Assembly (NCBI GenBank): GCA_964604675.1
Contig: CAZSAT010000168.1
Span: 1-13,009, forward strand
Length of the DNA: 13,009 bases
Reading direction: 5' to 3'
From: CAZSAT01 sp964604675
GTDB lineage: Bacteria; Myxococcota_A; UBA796; CAJQPC01
Shown in pieces: positions 1 to 6,227 of this stretch; positions within the stretch are counted from its first letter, which is position 1, and every line of letters starts with the position of its first letter. The translations under genes and the position numbers were made by a program. The notes under the pieces were generated by a model, which was not told the DNA's origin, made no database searches, and saw only the letters and a list, made by a program, of their open reading frames with translations.

Positions 1-183
1 CTCCCGAGCTGCGTACCGGCCGGGCCGGGCACCATCTCACAGGGCTCCGGCGTGGTCTACGCGGAGAACCGTGCGATCGCCTGCGTGGGCGACCTCACCT
101 CGCACCCGACGTGCGTGGCGCCCATCCCATCACCCGTGGGCTCCGTCATCACGGGCGCCAGCACGGTCACGCTCAAGGGCTAG
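1..183 (+). CDS. PAAR-like domain protein, C-terminal fragment (5' end outside window)
   Basis: Frame 1 is open from the window edge to a TAG at 181-183 and gives 60 residues. The fragment has the spacing of PAAR repeats: a GSGVVYAENRAIACVGD stretch (compare the family pattern GS..V.vng..aarvGD), then a short Cys/His-containing loop (TSHPTC), then GSVITGASTVTLKG at the end. PAAR proteins form the sharp tip of the VgrG spike in type VI secretion systems, or of related contractile injection particles, and often carry or recruit toxins. No VgrG, Hcp or effector is visible, because the upstream side lies outside the window; the next gene on this strand is a methyltransferase. The domain ends right at the C-terminus, so any effector part would have to be N-terminal or encoded separately. 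Assignment rests on motif shape in a short fragment. Confidence 0.62.
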   Translation, partial: LPSCVPAGPGTISQGSGVVYAENRAIACVGDLTSHPTCVAPIPSPVGSVITGASTVTLKG

Positions 184-220
184 CGGGCTGCGACGCTCCC
201 ACCTCGAGGCCTTCGCGCCG

Positions 221-1132
221 GTGTGTCCGACCTGCCGCTCCGCGCCGCTCGAGATCACCCACACCGCGTCGGCGAACGACGAGCGCCTCCTCGACGGGAT
301 GCTCGGCTGCGAAGCGTGCGGCGCCAGCTTCCCCGTCCTCGACGGCATCCCCGTGCTCGTCCCAGACCCGAGGAGCTTCCTCGCGCAGAACGTGTTGCTC
401 GCGGTGGCGCGGGACCTGCCGGAACCCCTGGCGGCGTGGATCGGCGAGGCGTCGGGACAGAACAGCGCCTGGGACGCCAACCGGCAGCACCTCTCCAGCT
501 ACGGGCACGACCACTACGGACCCGAGGGCGGGCGAGCCACCGCGCTGCTCGAGGCCGCACGCCCTCCCGGCGGCGGTCTCGCGCTCGACCTGGGCTGCGG
601 TCCCGGCGCGGCGACCCATGCGCTGGCGAAGGACCACGAGTTGGTGCTCGGCCTGGACCTGCACCTGGGGCTCCTCCGGCTTGCGCACCAGGTGCTCCGG
701 TCTGGCGTCGCGCGGTTCCCGGTGCGTGAGCTGGGCGTGCGCTACCGCCCGGTCGACCGGCGCATCGGCCTGGAGCATCCGGAGCGCGTGGACTTCTGGT
801 GCTGCGATGCCAGCACGCTGCCGCTGGCCGACGGTGTGGCGAACACCGCCATCAGCATGAACCTCGTCGACTGCGTCCCCAGTCCACCCCTGCACCTCGA
901 GGAGCTGGGCCGCGTGCTGGCCCCCGGCGGCCACGCCGTGCTGGCCACACCCTTCGACTGGGCCCCCCACGTCACCCCACAGAGCGCGTGGCTCGACCCC
1001 GACGGCCTCGTAGCCGCCCTGCCCGAGAGCCTGGCGGTCAGCTCCCGCCAGGACCATCCATGGGGCGTCTACGTGCACGGGCGGCGCACCAGCAGGTACG
1101 ACGCCCTGCTGCTCGGCCTACGGAAGGTCTGA
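221..1132 (+). CDS. Trm112-like zinc ribbon plus class I SAM-dependent methyltransferase
   Basis: With the GTG at 221 the product is 303 aa. Residues 1-50 form a Trm112-type zinc ribbon: CPTC at 2-5 and CEAC at 30-33 give four ligands, followed by the usual FPVLDGIPVLVPD end. Residues about 118-245 are a Rossmann-fold methyltransferase: motif I ALDLGCGPG (121-129), an acidic residue ending beta 2 in GLDLHLG (144-150), a CDAS loop (195-198) and EELGRVLAPGGHAVLATP (227-244). Substrate is unknown; such fusions occur among methyltransferases of small molecules, quinones and lipids. Start choice: the open frame runs back to an ATG at 71, but that would overlap the PAAR gene and add an Arg/Ser-rich stretch typical of out-of-frame GC-rich DNA. 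GTG 221 has a GAGG at 206-209 and puts the zinc ribbon at the very N-terminus; a CTG at 188 is the alternative. It follows the PAAR gene by 37 bases, and its last 15 bases overlap the end of the convergent iron-sulfur gene. Confidence 0.85.
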   Translation: MCPTCRSAPLEITHTASANDERLLDGMLGCEACGASFPVLDGIPVLVPDPRSFLAQNVLLAVARDLPEPLAAWIGEASGQNSAWDANRQHLSSYGHDHYGPEGGRATALLEAARPPGGGLALDLGCGPGAATHALAKDHELVLGLDLHLGLLRLAHQVLRSGVARFPVRELGVRYRPVDRRIGLEHPERVDFWCCDASTLPLADGVANTAISMNLVDCVPSPPLHLEELGRVLAPGGHAVLATPFDWAPHVTPQSAWLDPDGLVAALPESLAVSSRQDHPWGVYVHGRRTSRYDALLLGLRKV

Positions 1133-1717
1133 CGCGGCGTCGAGCAGCGGGTCGATGACCTCATCGATCAGTCGGATCCCCACGCTGCACCTGCAGCCCC
1201 GACAGTCCGCGCAGGCGTCGGTGAGTCCGAGGGCCACGGCCGCGTCGACCGCCTCCGACCGCGCGCCCTCGAGCGCGGCCCGCTGGAGCTTGAGGAAGGT
1301 CACTGGCGTGCCCCGGCCGGCGGCGAAGAGGGGGCAGTCCGCCACGCACGCGAGGCAGTCGATGCAGCGTCCCAGGGATGCCCAGGCACCATCCGCCGTC
1401 CCCACGGCGGGCCGAACCGGAACCGAGCGGAGCTGCTCTGCGACGCGCGACCGGTCCACCACGAGGTCCTTGATCACGGGAAAGCCCGAGAGAGGCCCGA
1501 CCACCTGGCCCGCGCGCAGCCGGTCGCGGCACCCGAGCCGACGCTGACCGTCCACCTCCACCGTGCAGGTCCCGCAGCGCTCGTTCCGGCACCCGTAGCG
1601 GAACGCCAGGTCGGGCACCTGCTCCTGCGCGTCCAGCAGCGCCTGGAGGATGGTGGTGTCGCCGTCGGGCACCGTGAGCTCGACCGGTCCGTTCGCGCGC
1701 AGCACCAGGAAGGTCAC
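1118..1717 (-). CDS. Fumarate reductase/succinate dehydrogenase-type iron-sulfur subunit (atypical third cluster)
   Basis: The product is 199 aa, short for an SdhB/FrdB (usually about 230-250). It would pass electrons between the flavoprotein encoded just upstream and an unknown partner. An N-terminal plant-ferredoxin-like domain has [2Fe-2S] ligands C43, C48, C51 and C63 (YGCRNERCGTC...LGC). A C-terminal alpha-helical ferredoxin domain has the [4Fe-4S] set CIDCLACVADCP (C118, C121, C124, C128). The last cluster motif reads CADCRGCRC (C169, C172, C175, C177). Compared with E. coli FrdB it has an extra Cys at the position of Val207, and two residues are missing before the final Cys, with no CP pair. 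The GTG start at 1717 overlaps the flavoprotein TGA as GTGA, a 4-base overlap typical of translational coupling. The longer open frame upstream is Arg-rich and would lie inside the flavoprotein gene. No membrane-anchor gene follows: the next gene is on the other strand. A thiol:fumarate-reductase-like or other soluble reductase role is possible. Confidence 0.88.
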   Translation of the reverse strand: MTFLVLRANGPVELTVPDGDTTILQALLDAQEQVPDLAFRYGCRNERCGTCTVEVDGQRRLGCRDRLRAGQVVGPLSGFPVIKDLVVDRSRVAEQLRSVPVRPAVGTADGAWASLGRCIDCLACVADCPLFAAGRGTPVTFLKLQRAALEGARSEAVDAAVALGLTDACADCRGCRCSVGIRLIDEVIDPLLDAASDLP

Positions 1718-3207
1718 GCGCTCACCTCGTCGAGGCGAAGGTGAGCGCCCAGGCTCTGCGTCCTGCGCAGAGCCGCTCGGGCGGTGACCTCGGCGCAGTG
1801 GAGCAGGCCGTCGAGCTCGAGGGAGGCGAGCAGCGTGGTGTCCCACACACCCCCGCCTTCGTCGCCGGCGCCCGCTCGCAGCTCAGCCACCACCTCGAGC
1901 ACGCCAAGCAACCCTGCGGCGGTCCGACCGGGGCCCAGGCCCGCCCAGCAGGTCTGCTGCAGCCGGCGGGTCGCGCGGAGTGCGTCGCTCCGTCGACGCA
2001 CGCGCGGCGGCTCGCCGCGGCCCGCCACCCGCGTGGCCGCAGCGGCGGCGCCAGCCAGGCGCCCGGTGACCACGGCGGTCGGCAGCGACGTGCTTCCGAG
2101 TCGGTTGGCGCCATGGACGCCGCCGACAAGCTGCCCGGCCGCGAACAGGCCCTTCGCCGCCGTCGCCCCGCGGCCATCGATGGCCACACCGCCCATGCAG
2201 TAGTGAGCGGTGGGCGCCACCTCCCAGGGCTGCTCGAACCTCGCTGCGGCCGGCCCCTGGGACCGCCGAACACGCCGCAGCACGTGCCCCCAGGCTCCGC
2301 GGAACGTGTCGGCCCAGCACGCCTCGTCGAGGTTCGGCCCTAGGTCGAGCCAGACGCCACCCGACGCGCTGGCGCGGCCCTCGTGGATGGCTCGGGCGAT
2401 CCGACCCGCAACTGCCGCTCGGCTCCACGTTGCGAAGCCCTCGGCGAGCACCTCGCCGTGATCGTCGAGGAGCCGTCCACGGGGGCCCGCGAGCACCGCC
2501 TCGCCCAGAGGCAACCCGACCATGCTTCGAGGCGCTACGACACCGAAGGGCGTGAACTGGATGTGCTCCATGTCGATCAGGTCTGCGCCTGCAGTGGTCG
2601 CGGCGAGGTGCCCCTCCCCGGTGTTGCTGCGCATCGTGTCGCTGTGGGGGTGGTACAGGTGGCCGAAACCGCCCGTGGCGAGCACGACCGGCCCGGCCAC
2701 ATGCACCAGGACACCGCGGGGGGCGTGCCAGATCCAGGCGCCCCGGACCGCGTCGCCCACGTCGAGTGCGACCAGCCAAGCATCCTCCAGCCAGCGGACG
2801 CGCTCGTGACGGAGGGCCTGCCTCGACGCCGCCCAGGCAACGTCCAGGCCGCGGTTGGCGTGCGCGACCGAGCGCGCCTCCGAGTGACCACCCATCGCGT
2901 CCTCCAGGGGACCCCGGTCCCGGAGCCCAACGCGGCCCAGCCAGTCGTGCGCCTCGACCGCCCCGCCTGCCACCAACTGCATCAGCGCGGGATCGCCCAC
3001 GCACCCGCTGCGCTGCATGTCGTCGACGAGGGACACCGGCTCGCTCGGCACCGACATCAGACCCGTCGAGATCTTCGTGTCCCCGGTTCCAGGGGGCTCC
3101 TTGCTGACGAGCCAGACTGACGCCCCGAGCTCCGCCGCCGCGGCCGCAGCCGCCAAGCCGGCCGCTCCGGCCCCGATCACCACGACGTCGGCCGAGAGGC
3201 ACTGCAC
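1714..3207 (-). CDS. FAD-dependent fumarate reductase/succinate dehydrogenase/aspartate oxidase-family flavoprotein
   Basis: The product is 497 aa, shorter than FrdA/SdhA (about 580-600) and nearer NadB (about 540). Family features in order: dinucleotide-binding VVVIGAGAAGLAA (8-20), GGHSEARSVAHANRG (106-120), LATGGFGHLY (176-185), SNTGEGH (194-200), the capping-domain Arg in WSRAAVAGRI (R263), AHYCMGGVAID (H335), and AGQLVGGVHGANRLGSTSL (357-375, with R369). These match the catalytic Arg and substrate-binding His/Arg of fumarate reductases. Two departures: the HT..A.GG segment that carries covalent FAD in SdhA/FrdA is replaced by TGDTKISTG (41-49), so FAD is probably non-covalent as in NadB; and the usual Q(F/Y)HPT reads QFTPFG (217-222), with Thr for His. 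The protein ends soon after a degenerate S.GAH.R.D motif, so it lacks the usual C-terminal extension. GTG start at 3207, 9 bases after pntB, coupled to the iron-sulfur gene. NadB is less likely because an iron-sulfur subunit is attached. True substrate uncertain. Confidence 0.87.
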   Translation of the reverse strand: MQCLSADVVVIGAGAAGLAAAAAAAELGASVWLVSKEPPGTGDTKISTGLMSVPSEPVSLVDDMQRSGCVGDPALMQLVAGGAVEAHDWLGRVGLRDRGPLEDAMGGHSEARSVAHANRGLDVAWAASRQALRHERVRWLEDAWLVALDVGDAVRGAWIWHAPRGVLVHVAGPVVLATGGFGHLYHPHSDTMRSNTGEGHLAATTAGADLIDMEHIQFTPFGVVAPRSMVGLPLGEAVLAGPRGRLLDDHGEVLAEGFATWSRAAVAGRIARAIHEGRASASGGVWLDLGPNLDEACWADTFRGAWGHVLRRVRRSQGPAAARFEQPWEVAPTAHYCMGGVAIDGRGATAAKGLFAAGQLVGGVHGANRLGSTSLPTAVVTGRLAGAAAAATRVAGRGEPPRVRRRSDALRATRRLQQTCWAGLGPGRTAAGLLGVLEVVAELRAGAGDEGGGVWDTTLLASLELDGLLHCAEVTARAALRRTQSLGAHLRLDEVSA

Positions 3208-3216
3208 GCCGACAGG

Positions 3217-4614
3217 CTACCCCGCGCGCTCCTGCAGAGCGGCGACGAGCGCGTCCATCGAGTCCTTGGCGTCGCCGAAGAGCATCCGGGTGTTGTCCTT
3301 GAAGAACAGGGGGTTGGCCACTCCGGCGTAGCCCACGTTCATGCTGCGCTTGAAGACCACGACCGTCGCCGCCTTCCAGGCCTCGATCACCGGCATGCCG
3401 TAGATCGGGCTCGACGCGTCGTCGAGCGCCCCAGGGTTCACGATGTCGTTCGCCCCGATGACCAGCACGAGGTCGGCGCGGTGGATGTCCGGGTTGACCT
3501 CCTCCATCTCGAGCACGATGTCGTAGGACACGCCGGCCTCTGCGAGCAGCACGTTCATGTGGCCAGGCAGCCGACCCGCGACCGGATGGATCGCGTACTC
3601 CACGTCCACACCGGCCGCTCTCAGCTGGTCACCGAAGTCCCGCACGCGGTGCTGCGCCTGCGCCACGGCCATGCCGTACCCGGGCACGACCACCACCCGG
3701 CGAGCGTCGCACGCCAGGGCCACCACCTCTTCGGGAGTCGTCGGGATGACCTCGCCGGGGGTGCCCTCGGGCACCTTGGCCAGAGCACCTCCGTCGGTGC
3801 CGAAGCCGCCGAACACCACGTTCCAGATCGAGCGGTTCATGGCCTTGCACATGATGTAGCTCAGGATCGCCCCGCTCGATCCGACGAGCGCGCCCGTGAC
3901 GATCAGCAGGTCGTTCTGGAGCATGAAGCCCGCAGCCGCCGCCGCCCAGCCCGAGTAGCTGTTCAGGAGCGACACCACGACGGGCATGTCCGCGCCGCCG
4001 ATGGCCAGCACCAGGTGGGCGCCCATCACGCCCGCGATGACGCTCATGGCGACCAGCCAGAGCAGGCCGCCCGTACCGGCCATCGCGAAGGGCACGAGCA
4101 GCCCGACGATCGCCAGCAGCATCAACAGGTTGAGCGCATGGCGCCCGGGCAGCAGGAGCGGCTTGCCGGAGAGCGACCCGCGGAGCTTGGCCCACGCGAC
4201 CACCGATCCCGTGAAGGTGATGGCGCCGATGGCCACGTCCAGCCAGATCTCGGACTGCAGCACCAGGCCGAGGTGGTGCTCGCCGGGATTCAGGTAGGTC
4301 GAGATGCCCACGAGCACCGCCGCCAGCCCCACGAAGCTGTGCAGGATCGCCACCAGCTCCGGCATCGAGGTCATCGCGACCCGGGCCGCGAGCGCTGCCC
4401 CGATGACCGACCCGACAGCCACTGACCCGACGATGAGCGTGTAGCCGCCGTCGATGCGGTGGTGCAGGAAGGTCACAGCGATGGCCAGGGCCATGCCGAC
4501 CATGCCGTAGAGGTTCCCGCGGCGCGCGGTCTCCTGGGACGCGAGGCCGCCCAGGCTCAGGATGAAGAGCACCCCGGCAGCGAGGTACGAACCGACGAGG
4601 AAGCCTTGGTCCAC
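3217..4614 (-). CDS. pntB: Proton-translocating NAD(P)+ transhydrogenase subunit beta
   Basis: Inner-membrane subunit of the transhydrogenase that uses the proton gradient to move hydride from NADH to NADP+. The product is 465 aa against 462 in E. coli PntB. Residues 1-about 265 are membrane helices; the channel His segment ELVAILHSFVGLAAVLVG is present (His about residue 92). Residues about 290-465 form the NADP(H)-binding domain III: VVVPGYGMAVAQAQHRV (about 308-324), AIHPVAGRLPGHMNVLLAEA (about 341-360), YDIVLEMEEVN, VIGANDIVNPGA, FKRSMNVGYAGVANPLFF and LFGDAKDSMDA, all close to the family consensus. The GTG at 4614 begins VDQGFLVGSYL and lies one base after the pntA TAG; 16 further residues upstream in the frame would lie inside pntA and are Ser/Cys/Arg-rich, so they were rejected. 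The flavoprotein gene follows after 9 bases. Translational coupling with pntA is likely from the spacing. Confidence 0.97.
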   Translation of the reverse strand: MDQGFLVGSYLAAGVLFILSLGGLASQETARRGNLYGMVGMALAIAVTFLHHRIDGGYTLIVGSVAVGSVIGAALAARVAMTSMPELVAILHSFVGLAAVLVGISTYLNPGEHHLGLVLQSEIWLDVAIGAITFTGSVVAWAKLRGSLSGKPLLLPGRHALNLLMLLAIVGLLVPFAMAGTGGLLWLVAMSVIAGVMGAHLVLAIGGADMPVVVSLLNSYSGWAAAAAGFMLQNDLLIVTGALVGSSGAILSYIMCKAMNRSIWNVVFGGFGTDGGALAKVPEGTPGEVIPTTPEEVVALACDARRVVVVPGYGMAVAQAQHRVRDFGDQLRAAGVDVEYAIHPVAGRLPGHMNVLLAEAGVSYDIVLEMEEVNPDIHRADLVLVIGANDIVNPGALDDASSPIYGMPVIEAWKAATVVVFKRSMNVGYAGVANPLFFKDNTRMLFGDAKDSMDALVAALQERAG

Positions 4615-4615
4615 G

Positions 4616-6178
4616 CTACTTCCTGAACATCTGCAGCATGCGCTGCGTGACCAGGAAACCACCGGCGATGTTGATGCTCGCCACGAGGATGGCGACCGCT
4701 CCGAGCGCGGCAGCCAGGTCCACCTGCCCGGAGCCCGCCTGCAGGATTCCGCCCACGATGATGATGCCGCTGATCGCGTTGGTGACGCTCATCAGCGGCG
4801 TGTGCAGCGCGTGCGTGACGTTCCAGATCACCTGCCAGCCCACGAAGCAGGCGAGCACGAACACCGTGACGCTCTGGAGGAAGTCGTTGGGGGCCACCGA
4901 CCCCAACATCACCAGTGCCAGCGCAACGCCGAGGCCACCAAGCCCCTTCACGCTGTGGAGCAGGCCCCCGGCCTCGGGGGCTTCGACCTCCACCACCGCC
5001 TCGGGCTCGGGAACCACCGCGACCTCGGACGGCTGCTCCTCCGACGGCTCGGCCTTCGGTTCCACCGCGGGCGGCGGCCAGCTGACCACGCCCTGGTGCA
5101 CCACGACCGCGGGCCGAACGTGCTCGTCGTCCATGTCGATAGCGCAGCCGCGCTCGGCGCCGCCGAGGTGCGCAAGCAGGTGCCTGAGGTTCGAGCCGAG
5201 GAACTGGGAAGCGTGGGTCGGCAGGCGGCTCGTGAGATCGGTGTAGCCCACCAGGTGCACGCCGTGGCGCACCGCGACCTCGCCTGGCACCGTGAGCTCG
5301 CAGTTGCCGCCCTGGGACGCTGCCAGGTCCACGACGACCGATCCCGGCTTCATGGCCTCCACCATGTCGGCCATCCAGAGCTTTGGCGCCGGACGGCCCG
5401 GGATCAGGGCGGTGGTGATCACGACGTCCACCTCGGCCGCCTGCTCACGGAAGAGCGCCATCTCGGCGTCGATGAACGCCTGGCTCATCACCTTGCCGTA
5501 GCCGCCACCGCCTTCGCCATCCTCCTCGATGTCGACCATGAGGAACTTGCCGCCCAGGCTCTTCACCTGCTCCTTCGCGGCCTCGCGGGTGTCGAACGCG
5601 CGCACCACGGCGCCGAGGCTTCGGGCCGCGCCGATGGCCGCGAGGCCGGCGACACCGGCCCCGATGACCAGCACCGTGGCCGGCGGGGTCTTGCCTGCGG
5701 CCGTGATCTGCCCGCCGAAGAAGCGCGGCAGGCGGTTCGCGGCCTCGATGACCGCCCGGTACCCCGCGATGTTCGCCATGCTGGACAACACGTCCATCTT
5801 CTGGGCGACCGAGGTCCGCGGGATCTTGTCGAGCGCGATGACCGTGGCGCGTCGCGCCGCGAGCTTCTCGAGCAGCTCGGGGTTCTGGGCCGGCCAGATG
5901 AAGCTGATCAGGATCCCACCCTCCCGCAACGCCGCCACCTCCTCATCGGTGGGGGGATGGATCTTCAGCACCAGGTCGCTCTCGCGCCAGATGGCGTCGG
6001 GTTCGGCCAGGGTGGCTCCCACCGCCTCGAACGCGTGGTCCGCGAGCTGCGCTGCGTCACCGGCGCCCGCCTGGATCTGGATGGAGAACCCGAGCTTCGC
6101 CAGGCGCTCCACGACGTCGGGCGTGACGGCGACCCGACACTCGCCTTCCAACAGCTCTCGCGGGACGCCGATCAGCAC
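4616..6178 (-). CDS. pntA: Proton-translocating NAD(P)+ transhydrogenase subunit alpha
   Basis: NAD(H)-binding subunit of transhydrogenase; 520 aa against 510 in E. coli, so the single-chain alpha arrangement, not the split PntAA/PntAB one. Residues 1-about 365 are domain I: MLIGVPRELLEGECRVAVTP at the N-terminus, the RQD loop RTSVAQKMD (R121, Q126, D129) that positions nicotinamide, the nucleotide-binding VLVIGAGVAGLAA (169-181) with acidic D196, ITTALIPGRPAPKL (254-267) and VVDLAASQGGNCELT (282-296). A Pro/Glu-rich linker follows at about 369-402. About four hydrophobic helices from about 410 to 512 form the alpha part of domain II and end in GGFLVTQRMLQMFRK. The start is a GTG at 6178 with no clear Shine-Dalgarno in the 10 bases before it. 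The gene is 49 bases downstream of the transglycosylase gene, the largest gap in the run, so it may have its own promoter or depend on readthrough. Confidence 0.97.
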   Translation of the reverse strand: MLIGVPRELLEGECRVAVTPDVVERLAKLGFSIQIQAGAGDAAQLADHAFEAVGATLAEPDAIWRESDLVLKIHPPTDEEVAALREGGILISFIWPAQNPELLEKLAARRATVIALDKIPRTSVAQKMDVLSSMANIAGYRAVIEAANRLPRFFGGQITAAGKTPPATVLVIGAGVAGLAAIGAARSLGAVVRAFDTREAAKEQVKSLGGKFLMVDIEEDGEGGGGYGKVMSQAFIDAEMALFREQAAEVDVVITTALIPGRPAPKLWMADMVEAMKPGSVVVDLAASQGGNCELTVPGEVAVRHGVHLVGYTDLTSRLPTHASQFLGSNLRHLLAHLGGAERGCAIDMDDEHVRPAVVVHQGVVSWPPPAVEPKAEPSEEQPSEVAVVPEPEAVVEVEAPEAGGLLHSVKGLGGLGVALALVMLGSVAPNDFLQSVTVFVLACFVGWQVIWNVTHALHTPLMSVTNAISGIIIVGGILQAGSGQVDLAAALGAVAILVASINIAGGFLVTQRMLQMFRK

Positions 6179-6227
6179 GGCCGAACATGTATCACAGGCG
6201 GCGCGTACCCTCCCTGGCTGAGGGGGC

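Noticed and set aside
71..220. N-terminal extension of the methyltransferase to the ATG at 71
   Set aside because: It would overlap the PAAR frame by 113 bases, and the 50 added residues are Ser/Arg/Pro-rich like an out-of-frame translation. The zinc ribbon starts right after GTG 221.
1718..1846. 43-residue N-terminal extension of the iron-sulfur subunit
   Set aside because: The extension lies inside the flavoprotein gene and is Arg/Pro-rich; the GTGA overlap and the ferredoxin domain start support GTG 1717.
6187..6196. TGTGATACAT on the - strand before pntA as an extended -10 promoter element
   Set aside because: It is the most AT-rich spot in the gap, but the hexamer matches the consensus poorly and I see no convincing -35 at the right distance.
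6208..6224. Hairpin CCCTC (6208-6212) / GAGGG (6220-6224) between the transglycosylase gene and pntA as a terminator
   Set aside because: Only five base pairs, no T-run, and it lies inside a short gap of a co-directional run.
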